A stretch of 64,000 nt of DNA from Sulfitobacter noctilucicola (GTDB taxonomy: Bacteria > Pseudomonadota > Alphaproteobacteria > Rhodobacterales > Rhodobacteraceae). This document shows positions 53,080 through 62,046 of the stretch, piece by piece. Each line of letters begins with the position of its first letter. The first letter of the stretch is position 1. The stretch covers positions 248,001 to 312,000 of the forward strand of contig NZ_JASD01000008.1 in the NCBI RefSeq assembly GCF_000622385.1, read 5' to 3'. Both the position numbers and the translations under genes were made by a program. The notes below the pieces were generated by a model. It was not told the DNA's origin and made no database searches. It saw only the letters and a list, made by a program, of their open reading frames with translations.

Positions 53080-54186
53080 TTACTGTGACAGCCACGCCTG
53101 GAATTTCGCATCCAGATCGTCGCGGTAGTCCGCCCACCACTCGTAGTTATACAAGAAGGTGTTCTTGGCGTTCTCTGGATCGGTAGGCATATGTGGTGCC
53201 ATCTCGATGCCCAGTTCTGCGTGCTTGCCGACCAGTGGTGCGGAAGACTTACGTGCAGGACCGTAAGAGATGTACTTGGCCTGATCCGCCAAACGCTGTG
53301 TGTCTGTCGCAAACATGACGTAGTCCAGTGCGCGGGCTTCACGCTCAGGGCTCAGTCCTGTTGGAATAATCCAACCATCAAGGTCAAATACCTGCGCGTC
53401 CCAAAGCATCGCAACCGGCTGCTTCTGCTCTTCGATCAGAGCGAAAAGGCGACCGTTGTATGTGGACCCCATGACAACTTCGCCATCGGCCAGAAGCTGT
53501 GGCGTATCGGCACCGGCAGACCACCAGATGGTGTCGTCCTTGATGGTGTCGAGCTTGGCAAATGCCTGCGCCTGACCTTCTTCGGTCTCCAGCACGTCGT
53601 AAACGTCGTCTTTGGCAACGCCGTCACAGAGCAGCGCCCACTCCATGTTGTTGATCGGACGCTTTTCGAGGCTACGCTTGCCAGGATATGTTTCGGTGTC
53701 GAACAATGCGCAGATTTCGGTCGGTGCGTTGTCGCCAACCATGTCCGAACGGTAGCCAACTGTCGTGGAGTACACGATCTGTGGGATAAAGCAGTCAGAG
53801 ACCAGCAGATCACCGAAGTCGTCGGACGCCTTGGAGCCGTCATCGCCATCAGCCAGCTGTGTGTCCGCGTCGATTTCCAGCGCCAGACCTTCGTCGCACA
53901 GGCGGATCGCGTCGGATGCCACAACGTCAACAACGTCCCATGTGACATTGCCTGCTTCGTTCATCGCGCGCAGCTTGGCTACGGCTTCGGCAGAGGATTC
54001 GTCGTTAATGATGTTAACGCCGGTCTTTTCTGCATAGGGGTCGTGATAGGCCGCCTGCTGTGATGCGGAGTATGCACCGCCCCAGCTGACGATTGTCATT
54101 TCGTTGGCCATGTGACCGTCCGCATTGGCCATTGCGGCCGTCAGCGTCAGGCACGAAGTCGCCATCAGTTTCATTGTGATTTTCAT
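53080..54186 (-). CDS. ABC transporter substrate-binding protein (PotD/spermidine-putrescine type)
   Basis: A 368-residue periplasmic binding protein. The signal peptide ends at about residue 23 (TLTAAMANADG); the mature protein opens with EMTIVSWGGAYSASQQAAY, typical of the extracellular-binding-protein family used for polyamines and opines. DVVDVVASDAIRLCDEG and the WWSAGADTPQLLADGEV region shape the ligand cleft. The start at 54186 has GGGAG upstream; the open frame reaches 54285. The ligand is not predictable; the neighbours make a sulfonate or a product of the PLP-lyase trio conceivable. Confidence 0.9.
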   Translation of the reverse strand: MKITMKLMATSCLTLTAAMANADGHMANEMTIVSWGGAYSASQQAAYHDPYAEKTGVNIINDESSAEAVAKLRAMNEAGNVTWDVVDVVASDAIRLCDEGLALEIDADTQLADGDDGSKASDDFGDLLVSDCFIPQIVYSTTVGYRSDMVGDNAPTEICALFDTETYPGKRSLEKRPINNMEWALLCDGVAKDDVYDVLETEEGQAQAFAKLDTIKDDTIWWSAGADTPQLLADGEVVMGSTYNGRLFALIEEQKQPVAMLWDAQVFDLDGWIIPTGLSPEREARALDYVMFATDTQRLADQAKYISYGPARKSSAPLVGKHAELGIEMAPHMPTDPENAKNTFLYNYEWWADYRDDLDAKFQAWLSQ

Positions 54187-54277
54187 CGGTTTCTCCCGTA
54201 GTTTTACCCGGTTTACTATTTCAAGAAAGCAGCCCGGGCGGCCGCGTTCTCTAACTTGTTCGCGCAAGCCGGAACCC

Positions 54278-55372
54278 TTAGGCATCCAGTGCGCGACAAT
54301 CCTCTGCCATCCAGCCGATTTCGATCATTTCGCCAGGGACGAGACGTTTTTGGTCGGGGGCATTGCGCGTTTTGATAACAAACTCATCCGTGCCCGCAAC
54401 CCGAAGGCGCGTGCGGAAGATGTCACCCATGTAAATGAATTCAAGCACTTCGGCCTTAAGCGTATGCGCGTCGTCATGCAGGCGGCTGCGGTCAAATTCA
54501 ACGCGTTCGGGGCGGATCGACACTTTGGTACGCTCCCCCACTTCAGTCACGTTGACCGGCACCGCATCGATAATGTCGCCACTGTCGAGGCGCACAATGC
54601 AGGTGTTGCCTTTGATCTCCTGCACGACACCATCAAGGGTGTTATTCTCACCGATGAACTGCGCAACAAAGCTGTTTTCGGGCTTTTCATAAAGCGCATC
54701 CGGCGGGGCCAGCTGCTGAATACGGCCATCGTCGAAAACCGCGACGCGGTCTGACATCGTCAGCGCTTCGGTCTGGTCGTGGGTCACATAAACGGTTGTG
54801 ATGCCCAGCTGGTGCGCCAGATTTGTAATTTCGAACTGAAGGGTTTCACGCAGTTGTTTGTCGAGCGCGCCAAGCGGTTCGTCCATCAGGACCAGCTCGG
54901 GCTCGAATACAAGTGCACGCGACAGCGCGATCCGCTGCTGCTGACCGCCCGAAAGCTGTGCAGGGCGGCGGCCCGCGAAATCGCCCATCTGGACCATATC
55001 CAGTGCGCGCTTCACCTTCTCTTCCCGCTCCGACTTGCCGATCTTGCGAACTTCCAACGGGAAGGACAGATTTTCGGCCACTGTCATGTGCGGGAAAAGC
55101 GCGTAATTCTGAAAGACCATCCCGATGCCACGTTTGTGGGGAGGGATATTGTTGATCGACACACCATCCAGCAGGATTTCACCATGTGTCGCCGTCTCAA
55201 ATCCGGCAAGCATCATCAGGCAAGTTGTCTTGCCCGACCCGGATGGCCCCAACATGGTTAGAAATTCGCCCTTGGGCATCGACAGGTTAAGATCTTTGAC
55301 GACAAGGTTTACGCCGTCATAGCTCTTTTGCACACGATCAAAGGCGACAAAGGCCCCGTCGGTAGATGTCAT
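54278..55372 (-). CDS. ABC transporter ATP-binding protein, PotA-like
   Basis: A 364-residue importer ATPase. Walker A GPSGSGKTT is near residue 43, followed by signature LSGGQQQRIALSRAL, Walker B LVLMDEPLGALD and T-H-D-Q-T-E-A-L. A C-terminal TOBE domain starts near residue 275. First gene of the transporter unit, with 91 bases before the binding-protein start. Confidence 0.93.
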   Translation of the reverse strand: MTSTDGAFVAFDRVQKSYDGVNLVVKDLNLSMPKGEFLTMLGPSGSGKTTCLMMLAGFETATHGEILLDGVSINNIPPHKRGIGMVFQNYALFPHMTVAENLSFPLEVRKIGKSEREEKVKRALDMVQMGDFAGRRPAQLSGGQQQRIALSRALVFEPELVLMDEPLGALDKQLRETLQFEITNLAHQLGITTVYVTHDQTEALTMSDRVAVFDDGRIQQLAPPDALYEKPENSFVAQFIGENNTLDGVVQEIKGNTCIVRLDSGDIIDAVPVNVTEVGERTKVSIRPERVEFDRSRLHDDAHTLKAEVLEFIYMGDIFRTRLRVAGTDEFVIKTRNAPDQKRLVPGEMIEIGWMAEDCRALDA

Positions 55373-55688
55373 TGATTACTTCCCCGTCTTTTTCCCCGCC
55401 AGCGTTCTTTGCAACCGGTCGGGATTCATTTGCACCCTCACCTTGAAGGCATGCTTTTCAATTTACAATCGGAAACCCCTAAAACCGTCTGATAGGCCAC
55501 GACTATAACGAAAATCGGTCAATTCGACTGCGTTTTACCGCAGTTCAAGACACTTTGGACAAATCTGACCCAACGGGATAACCCGATTCGTGATAGAAAA
55601 CGCGAAAGCGGCGCAATCACTTGCGCCGCTTGTTTGCACCGGAAAGCATCCGGTTTCAGCGTAAATCACATTTCTGCAAAGAGATGCG
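55373..55688. other. Gene-free 316-base gap between the sulfonate operon and the transporter
   Basis: No ORF is convincing here. On the comE side are two hairpins: ACCGGA/TCCGGT (55638-55643, 55649-55654) and the strong one described at 55606-55631. On the transporter side is a dyad ACTGCG/CGCAGT (55527-55532, 55539-55544) in a T-rich setting, a candidate operator or part of the transporter promoter. The TGTAAGCGCTTACA operator is not found here. Confidence 0.5.
55606..55631 (-). terminator. Probable terminator of the hps/com operon
   Basis: Perfect 11-base arms AAGCGGCGCAA/TTGCGCCGCTT enclose a 4-base loop, 58 bases after the comE stop. The tail on the minus strand is only moderately T-rich (TCGCGTTTTC). 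It suggests that the transporter has its own promoter. Confidence 0.65.
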
Positions 55689-56243
55689 TCAGGCTTTTAC
55701 GGCTTCCATAAACCGGTGCCGGATGACGACAGGATCCAGTGTGATAACAGGCAGCTTGATGTTCCCGCTATCGCATTTGCACACGATGATGGTCATCTCG
55801 TCGCTGTCGACGGCGTCCTGCAAAACGGGACCAAGGTCTTTGTCCTGCACTTCGACCACGTTGTCACAGCCGCACGCCGTCGCGACCGCCGCCAGAGAAG
55901 TCTTTTTCCCCGCATAGGTCGGCTGGTCCCCGGTAGAGCCGTAAGACCCGTTGTCGATGATCAATAGCGTGTAGTTGCCCGTCGCGTTGTTTGCGATGGT
56001 GGGTAACGTACCAAGGTTGGTCAGGATCGATCCGTCCCCATCGATCGAGATCACGGGCTTGTCTTGCGCCAGCGCCAGACCAAAGCCGATGGACGAGCTG
56101 AGACCCATTGTACCGAGCATGTAAAAATTACGCTCGTTATCGTCGATCATGTGCAGCTCCTGGCTGGGCAGACCGATGTTACATACGACAAGGTGTGGGT
56201 TCAGGATGGGTGCGATTTCTTTGAGAATTTCTGAACGGATCAT
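55689..56243 (-). CDS. comE: Sulfopyruvate decarboxylase, beta subunit
   Basis: The 184-residue thiamine-diphosphate-binding subunit. The ThDP/Mg motif is present: I-D-G-D-G-S near residues 67-72, ending at D97-N98-G-S-Y. The split alpha/beta arrangement and sequence resemble ComDE, which decarboxylates 3-sulfopyruvate to sulfoacetaldehyde; phosphonopyruvate decarboxylase is the alternative. ATG 56243 overlaps the comD stop (ATGA). Neighbouring hpsN favours the sulfonate role. Confidence 0.87.
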   Translation of the reverse strand: MIRSEILKEIAPILNPHLVVCNIGLPSQELHMIDDNERNFYMLGTMGLSSSIGFGLALAQDKPVISIDGDGSILTNLGTLPTIANNATGNYTLLIIDNGSYGSTGDQPTYAGKKTSLAAVATACGCDNVVEVQDKDLGPVLQDAVDSDEMTIIVCKCDSGNIKLPVITLDPVVIRHRFMEAVKA

Positions 56244-56746
56244 TGGTCGCCATAGCCTCCCCAGAAGTTGGCATCCGTCAGGATTGCCACAGGTTTGTTG
56301 CACATGAAGGTGTACTTGAGGATGTTGTCGAACTCCTCAACGTCCTTTTGCCAGTGGAAGTGGTAGGTCGGAATATTGAGCTGGGCGAGCAACGCTTTGG
56401 TGTGCACCGCCATCTCGACCTGACAGGCCACAGGCTCGCGCAGCTCTCCACGATAGGAAATGATCATCGGAAGCGGCATCCGGTAGAATTGTGTCAGTGT
56501 TGCCAGCGTATTGATTGTCACACCAATCGCAGTGTTCTGCATGATGATCGCCGGACGTTTGCCGCCCATAAAGGCACCGGCACACAGGCCCATACCCTCG
56601 TCTTCCTTGTTGGACGGGATGTGAAAGATATCGTCACGGTTCTCGATCTCTTCGATCACACCGGCCAGCTGTTTGCAGGGGACCGTGGTAACGAAAGAGA
56701 CATCGTTCGCGACAAGATCGTCTGCGATCTTTTTGTCGATGTTCAT
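56240..56746 (-). CDS. comD: Sulfopyruvate decarboxylase, alpha subunit
   Basis: The 168-residue partner subunit supplying the ThDP pyrimidine-side site. The activating glutamate lies in PSNKEDEGMGLCAGAFMGGK (E48-E50); MQNTAIGVTINTLATL and MIISYRGELREP follow. It is coupled to comE and starts 33 bases after the alcohol dehydrogenase stop. Sulfolactate dehydrogenase (slcD/comC) and xsc are not in this window. Confidence 0.87.
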   Translation of the reverse strand: MNIDKKIADDLVANDVSFVTTVPCKQLAGVIEEIENRDDIFHIPSNKEDEGMGLCAGAFMGGKRPAIIMQNTAIGVTINTLATLTQFYRMPLPMIISYRGELREPVACQVEMAVHTKALLAQLNIPTYHFHWQKDVEEFDNILKYTFMCNKPVAILTDANFWGGYGDQ

Positions 56747-56779
56747 CGGATTGCCTTTCTTGGGGTATCGGAAAAAGGG

Positions 56780-57760
56780 TTAGTGTTCAGGGATCAGGAT
56801 GATTTTCGGCTCAGCTACAGTTCCTTGGCGCAGGGCAGCAAATGCGTCAGCACCTTCGCCCAGCGGCATGTGCCGGCACCAATCCAGCGGACCCAGCCGC
56901 CCGTCAAAGATAGCAGCAGCGGTATCGCGAAAATCCTGCGCGGTGTAGGTATATGTGCCGATAAAGGTGATTTCCTGCAAAGTAAGGCGGCGCACGTCAA
57001 TGCCGCCGCGATCTTCGCCCAGACCGATATGCACAATCACGCCCCCCGGTGCCACGCGGGCTGATGCGGCTTCGCGGGTGGTGGCGTATCCGACTGCGTC
57101 GATGACGATGGAAAAGGATGCATCTGTCGTCTCGACAATGTTCTCACCGCAGTGATCGCGCAGAAAGCCACGCCGTTTGGCGTTTGGCTCGGTAATAGTG
57201 ATCTCCCCTACCCCCATCGCCCGCAGTGCGAGCGCTGCTGCAAGACCGATGGCACCGCCGCCAATAATAAGTGCGCGGCGCGGGTCATCGGGGTGCAGGG
57301 CCGCTACGGCAAGGCGGGCACCGTGCCAGCTGACGGCAAGAGGTTCGGCCAGTGCGGCTTTGCTCAATGGTACGTCCGCTGGCACTTCGACCAGATTTGC
57401 CACCGGCATGGCTACGAACTGCGCAAATGCGCCCTCGCGCGGTGGCATTGAGATAATTTGCCGCTTTGCGCAGAGATTTTCCCGACCGCTGCGACAGGCG
57501 GTACAGCTATTGCAGGTCACAAGCGGATTGATGGTCACGCGCTTTCCGTCCTGAGCGCCACCGACGATAATGCCTGCTGCCTCGTGACCAAGGATCAGCG
57601 GTGCGGGACGGCGGTCATCATGTCCTAGATAGGCGTGCATGTCGGACCCGCAGATGCCCACGGCCTCAATACGGATCAGCTCATGATCACTGGATGCCAC
57701 CGGATCAGGCATGTCGCGGTAAGTGAGCGTTTCCACACCATCATACACAAGCGCCTTCAT
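56780..57760 (-). CDS. Zinc alcohol dehydrogenase, HpsP-like
   Basis: A 326-residue medium-chain zinc dehydrogenase. Catalytic zinc residues are C37 (GICGSD) and H59/E60 (GHEAAG); structural zinc cysteines are C83, C86, C89 and C97. The nucleotide motif IIGGGAIGLAAALAL is near residue 165. In DHPS pathways, a zinc ADH and an SDR interconvert DHPS enantiomers through the 2-keto compound; the order hpsN-SDR-ADH suggests that role. ATG overlaps the SDR stop. Confidence 0.83.
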   Translation of the reverse strand: MKALVYDGVETLTYRDMPDPVASSDHELIRIEAVGICGSDMHAYLGHDDRRPAPLILGHEAAGIIVGGAQDGKRVTINPLVTCNSCTACRSGRENLCAKRQIISMPPREGAFAQFVAMPVANLVEVPADVPLSKAALAEPLAVSWHGARLAVAALHPDDPRRALIIGGGAIGLAAALALRAMGVGEITITEPNAKRRGFLRDHCGENIVETTDASFSIVIDAVGYATTREAASARVAPGGVIVHIGLGEDRGGIDVRRLTLQEITFIGTYTYTAQDFRDTAAAIFDGRLGPLDWCRHMPLGEGADAFAALRQGTVAEPKIILIPEH

Positions 57761-58518
57761 TTCGCGGTGAACCCCCCGTCGACCATCAGCACCTGACCTG
57801 TCACGTAGGACGACGCATCAGAGCACAGAAACAGCACCGGACCTTCGATATCTTCCATCCGCCCGTTCCGTCCCAGACAGGTTTGGGCCGCATTACGGGC
57901 TGCGCGGTCAGGATCATCAAACACCGCCGCTGTGAGTTCGGTCGGGAAAAATCCCGGCCCAATCGCGTTTGCGGTGATTCCGAAAGGGGACCAGCTTTCG
58001 GCCATTGCACGCGTGAGCTGCCCGATGGCCCCCTTGGTCGCGCCATATGCGATGCCACCCGGAAACGCGCGGGTTGTTTGCAGTGAAGCAAAATTCACGA
58101 TGCGGCCCCAACCTTTCGCCTTCATGGCAGGAACCAGCGACTGGCTGAGAAAGAAAGGAGCCGTGAGGTTGATCGCCAGCGTGTTGTCCCAGCCCTCGTG
58201 TGTCACGTCGTCCGCTGCTTGCCGCGTATTAAGACCGGCAGCATGGATCACGATATCCGGTGCACCAAAGGGAGCGCCGATGTCCTCAACCAATGCCTGA
58301 ATGCCGGACCGGTCGGATATATCGGCGGAGACACGCGCCGCTCTCTCGCCGATCTCGTCGCACATGCTGTCAAGCGCGCTTGCTCTGCGGGCGACCCCTA
58401 CGACCTTTGCTCCGGCTCTGGCTAATGCCAGCGCCGCCTGACGCCCGAGACCGGAACTAGCGCCCGTGACGCAAGCCACCTTGCCGCTCAGGTCGAAAAG
58501 GGCGCGGGGATCGTTCAT
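57757..58518 (-). CDS. SDR dehydrogenase, HpsO-like
   Basis: A 253-residue short-chain dehydrogenase. Cofactor motif TGASSGLGRQAALAL, the H-A-A-G segment and the catalytic Y-G-A-T-K are present; the end MVDGGFTAK is typical. Coupled to the hpsN-like gene (TAATG) and to the alcohol dehydrogenase (ATGA). I infer that it acts on DHPS or its keto form; a sulfolactate dehydrogenase role is also possible and would close the gap between HpsN and ComDE. Confidence 0.84.
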   Translation of the reverse strand: MNDPRALFDLSGKVACVTGASSGLGRQAALALARAGAKVVGVARRASALDSMCDEIGERAARVSADISDRSGIQALVEDIGAPFGAPDIVIHAAGLNTRQAADDVTHEGWDNTLAINLTAPFFLSQSLVPAMKAKGWGRIVNFASLQTTRAFPGGIAYGATKGAIGQLTRAMAESWSPFGITANAIGPGFFPTELTAAVFDDPDRAARNAAQTCLGRNGRMEDIEGPVLFLCSDASSYVTGQVLMVDGGFTAK

Positions 58519-59825
58519 TACCCTTCAGCCGTCAGATCGAAATTTTCGCCGGGGAAATACTTCGCAAGCCGCACGTCAGCAGAACGGGCGTGCCCCTCCA
58601 TCCCCTCAAGCCGCGAGATGCGCGCAGTCGATTCCGCGACGCGCTTTGACGCATCCCGTGTGGTCCGCTGCCATGTGACGATCTTCATATATTTATGCAC
58701 GCTCAGGCCACCTGTATAACCCGCGGCCCCAGAAGTGGGGAGCACATGATTGGTGCCGGAAGACTTGTCCCCATAGGAAACGGTAGTCTCTTCTCCAAGG
58801 AACAGCGAACCATAACAGGTCAGGCGATCAAGCCACCAATCCAGATCTGCCGCCTGAACCGTCAGGTGCTCTGGCGCATATTCATCCGAACAGGCGGCCA
58901 TGTCTTCGCGATCTTTGCACACGATCACTTCGGCGTAGTCCCGCCATGCGGCAAAAGCGTTGTCGCGGTTCAGTTTGGGCAAGTCTTCGATCAGGCCTGG
59001 CACCATCTCCATCACTTTTTCAGCCAAAGCGCGGTCATCCGTAACAAGCCATACCGGAGAGTTGTATCCGTGCTCTGCCTGAGAAACCAGATCGGTCGCG
59101 ACGATATGCGCATCCGCGTCCTTATCCGCCAAAATCAGACTGTCGGTCGGGCCTGCAATCATGTCGATGCCCACTCGGCCGAAAAGAATGCGCTTTGCCT
59201 CTGCAACGAACTGGTTACCGGGGCCGACAAGGATATTGGCGCGGGGCAGTCCGAACAGACCAAAGGTCATCGCGGCCACCCCCTGCACACCACCCATTGC
59301 CAGAATCCTGTCCGCCCCGCAAATATGCGCGGCATAAACGATGGCAGGTGCAACACCGACGCCAGGGCGTGGCGGGGAACAGGCCGCGATATGACGGCAT
59401 CCCGCAACTTTGGCTGTCGTCACTGTCATAATCGCTGAAGCAATGTGGCTGTAACGCCCTCCTGGCACATAGCATCCGGCAGCATCCACAGGGATCGCCT
59501 TTTGGCCGGCAACAAAGCCCGGCTCAATCTCCATCTCTACGTTAGAAAGCGTTGATTTCTGCTTTTCCGCAAACCGTCTGACATTGTCATGGGCGAACTG
59601 GATATCGGCTTTGAGCTTCTCCGGCACTTGCGCAATTGCGGCCTCGATTTCTTCCGGGGTTAGCAAGACATTCCCCTCGTACTGATCGAACTTGGCGGCA
59701 TATTCCAGCGCCTTGGCATCTCCGCCCGCTTCGATGTCGTCCAGAATGGATTTCACTGTCTCGTGGACTTCGGAGGCGTCCGATTTAGCAGTGAGAGTCG
59801 CTTTTTTCAGATAGTCGCGGGTCAT
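58518..59825 (-). CDS. hpsN: Sulfopropanediol 3-dehydrogenase (HisD-like)
   Basis: A 435-residue histidinol-dehydrogenase-fold enzyme. Zinc ligands Q249, H252 (DLVSQAEH), D353 and H412, and the catalytic pair E319/H320 (YAPEHL), are intact. The TTVSYGDKSSGTNHVLPT form and the clustering with comDE rather than his genes point to HpsN, which oxidises R-DHPS at C3 in two NAD steps to sulfolactate. ATG 59825 has AGGA about 9 bases upstream; the in-frame TTG at 59831 is less likely. First gene of the operon. Confidence 0.86.
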   Translation of the reverse strand: MTRDYLKKATLTAKSDASEVHETVKSILDDIEAGGDAKALEYAAKFDQYEGNVLLTPEEIEAAIAQVPEKLKADIQFAHDNVRRFAEKQKSTLSNVEMEIEPGFVAGQKAIPVDAAGCYVPGGRYSHIASAIMTVTTAKVAGCRHIAACSPPRPGVGVAPAIVYAAHICGADRILAMGGVQGVAAMTFGLFGLPRANILVGPGNQFVAEAKRILFGRVGIDMIAGPTDSLILADKDADAHIVATDLVSQAEHGYNSPVWLVTDDRALAEKVMEMVPGLIEDLPKLNRDNAFAAWRDYAEVIVCKDREDMAACSDEYAPEHLTVQAADLDWWLDRLTCYGSLFLGEETTVSYGDKSSGTNHVLPTSGAAGYTGGLSVHKYMKIVTWQRTTRDASKRVAESTARISRLEGMEGHARSADVRLAKYFPGENFDLTAEG

Positions 59826-59896
59826 GTTCAAATGTCCTAAAGAAGATTTCAGGTAATCGGGCGCAACGTCGCATCGAACAGCTTGCTATATTGAGT

Positions 59897-59933
59897 TGTA
59901 AGCGCTTACATTGATTCTATGCAAGCGCTTACA
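59897..59933. promoter_or_regulatory. Tandem LacI-type operators in the hpsN/lacI-type divergent promoter
   Basis: TGTAAGCGCTTACA (59897-59910) is a perfect 14-base palindrome. TGCAAGCGCTTACA (59920-59933) repeats it with one change, 23 bases on centre to centre. The AAGCGCTT core with central CpG is the usual form of LacI/GalR-family operators. The pair lies about 66-71 bases from both start codons, suiting repression of hpsN and autoregulation of the regulator. Confidence 0.85.
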
Positions 59934-59997
59934 TTTGCATTTTAGAGATCGGGTATCGCCAATGCGAGCCAGAGGATCACAATCGGAGGGCACCTTG

Positions 59998-61020
59998 ATG
60001 CCAACCAGCCAGCCCATTCCGACCCTCGACGACGTCGCGCGCAGTGCAGGCGTATCGACGGCGACAGTTTCGCGTTGCTTGAACACCCCCGGTCAGGTTG
60101 CAAAGCCCACCATGGAACGGGTGATGAAAGCCGTAGAGGTGCTTGGGTACACACCGAACTTCGGCGCACGCAGCATGGCGTCGAAACGAACGCATACCAT
60201 TGGTGCTATTATTCCAACGATGGAAAATGCCATCTTCGCCCGTGGCTTACAGGCATTTCAGGAGGAGCTGCACAAGCTCGGCTATACGCTTTTGGTATCA
60301 AGCACAGGGTACCGTCCTGAGGTCGAGGAAGAGCAGGTTCGGGCCTTGGTGTCGCGGGGTGCTGATGCGCTCTTGCTGATCGGCTTTGACCGGTCACCGG
60401 AGACTTATGCCTACCTTGGAAAACGGAATGTTCCGGCGCTGGTGTCATGGGCCTATGCACCAGATCACAGCCTGCCCTCCATCGGCTTTGACAACCGCAC
60501 ATCAATGCAAGAGCTGGCCCAGCATGTTATATCGCTTGGACATCGCGATATCGCTGTCATTACCGCGGTCCTGCGCGGCAACGATCGCGCTGCTTTGCGG
60601 CTGGCCGGTATCCGCGACGCGATGGAACAGTCCGGCCATGCCTTCGGCGACCTGAGGGTGATTGAAACACCTTATGGTATCTCGCACGGAGAACGGGCGC
60701 TTGACCAGCTGATGGATGGCGGAAACAGACCTACGGTTATCATGTGCGGCAACGATGTTCTGGCGGCCGGTGCCCTGAAACGCGCGAAAGAACGTGGCTT
60801 GGGTGTACCCAAGGATCTGTCGATCACTGGCTTTGATGATATCGAGCTGGCCCGCATTGTCACCCCTGCCCTCACCACCGTACACGTCCCTCACCGCGAA
60901 ATGGGCCGCAAGGCTGCACAGGAGTTGGTTAGTATTCTGGAGAAACGTGGAGCGGGTCATTCCGTCGCGTTGGAGACCAAGTTGATGATCCGGGACTCGC
61001 TTAGTCTTCCTTCGCGCTAG
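59998..61020 (+). CDS. LacI-family transcriptional regulator
   Basis: A 340-residue repressor. The N-terminal helix-turn-helix is TLDDVARSAGVSTATVSRCL, followed by the hinge and a periplasmic-binding-protein-like effector domain (IGAIIPTMENAIFARGL; SITGFDDIELARIVTPALTT). ATG 59998 has CGGAGGG 7 bases upstream; the frame is open to 59911 but that includes the operator. Probably controls the hps/com operon in response to a sulfonate intermediate. Confidence 0.92.
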   Translation: MPTSQPIPTLDDVARSAGVSTATVSRCLNTPGQVAKPTMERVMKAVEVLGYTPNFGARSMASKRTHTIGAIIPTMENAIFARGLQAFQEELHKLGYTLLVSSTGYRPEVEEEQVRALVSRGADALLLIGFDRSPETYAYLGKRNVPALVSWAYAPDHSLPSIGFDNRTSMQELAQHVISLGHRDIAVITAVLRGNDRAALRLAGIRDAMEQSGHAFGDLRVIETPYGISHGERALDQLMDGGNRPTVIMCGNDVLAAGALKRAKERGLGVPKDLSITGFDDIELARIVTPALTTVHVPHREMGRKAAQELVSILEKRGAGHSVALETKLMIRDSLSLPSR

Positions 61021-61120
61021 CTGTAATGAAGGAAGCGCAAAGATTGCGTGAACCGAAACTCTATCTTTCGATGACCTTAGATGGACCACACATAGCCGAT
61101 ACGCGGCGGGTGCGATCAGA
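61021..61120. other. Convergent gap between the LacI-type and LysR-type genes
   Basis: 100 bases between two stop codons. I see no strong terminator hairpin or gene here. Confidence 0.5.
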
Positions 61121-62032
61121 TTAGGGCGCTTTACCCGACACCGTCGCGCGCCCCAAGTGATCAATCAAAAAATCCATGAAAACCCGAACCTTGGCGGAGA
61201 CAACATTGCTTTTGGGATAGATCAGCCAAATTGCCGGTTTACTTGCCATCTCATAGTCGGGAAGAACACGCGCCAGCGTCCCATCCACAAGCTCTTTTCG
61301 CACCGCCCAGAGTGAATTGATTGAAATGCCAGCACCCTGGAGCGTGGTCAGTTTTTGCGTCAGGCCATCGTTGAGGACCAGGCAATGTGCTGCACGCTTG
61401 GGGTCGTACAGTGCTTGATCGCCAGCATACGATACAAGCGTCCTTGGTTCTACGTCATTGAAGGCGATCAACCTATGCTGCGCAAGGTCATCGGGATGAT
61501 CAGGCGTGCCGTACCGCTCAAGATACGCCGGTGACGCGCACAGGATGCGCGTATCGTCGGCCAGTTTTCGTGCGGTAAGGCTGCTGTCAGCAAGGACCGA
61601 ATTGCGCAGGGCGAGATCGTAACTCCCCTCAATCAGATCAAATTGAGAATCCGATAGATGCAAGTCGAGCCGTAGATCAGGATACTTGTCCATGAATTCG
61701 GGCAATAAAGGAGCGATATAGAGTTGTGCGAAGGTGCTGGGTGCCGCAAAGCGCAAGGTTCCGCCGATCTTCGTCCGGCCTTTGCCAAGGGCGGCGAGCG
61801 CGGCCTCTTCCTGAGCAATCATTTCACGGGCATAGGGCAGAAAGTCCTGCCCCTCTAATGAAAGGGATACCTTGCGGGTAGAGCGGTGTAGCAAATCAGC
61901 CCCGACAAGGTTTTCCAGCTTTGCGATACGGGTGCTTGCCACCGCAGGTGCCATGCCGAGCGTACGGCCAGCCGCGCTGATGTTCAGTGTCTCACTGGCG
62001 AGAACAAAGAGGCGAAGACTTTGAATGTCCAT
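61121..62032 (-). CDS. LysR-family transcriptional regulator
   Basis: A 303-residue regulator. The N-terminal winged helix reads MDIQSLRLFVLASETLNISAAGRTLGMAPAVASTRIAKLE; a substrate-binding domain follows (GTLRFAAPSTFAQLYIAPLLPEF; DLALRNSVLADSSLTARKL). Divergent from the CmcJ-like oxygenase gene, with 97 bases between starts, so it is the probable regulator of that unit. Confidence 0.93.
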   Translation of the reverse strand: MDIQSLRLFVLASETLNISAAGRTLGMAPAVASTRIAKLENLVGADLLHRSTRKVSLSLEGQDFLPYAREMIAQEEAALAALGKGRTKIGGTLRFAAPSTFAQLYIAPLLPEFMDKYPDLRLDLHLSDSQFDLIEGSYDLALRNSVLADSSLTARKLADDTRILCASPAYLERYGTPDHPDDLAQHRLIAFNDVEPRTLVSYAGDQALYDPKRAAHCLVLNDGLTQKLTTLQGAGISINSLWAVRKELVDGTLARVLPDYEMASKPAIWLIYPKSNVVSAKVRVFMDFLIDHLGRATVSGKAP

Positions 62033-62046
62033 ATCATTTACTTTTT

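Noticed and set aside
58518..59825. Histidinol dehydrogenase of histidine synthesis
   Set aside because: No his genes nearby, and the gene is coupled to SDR, ADH and comDE; an HpsN role fits the context better.
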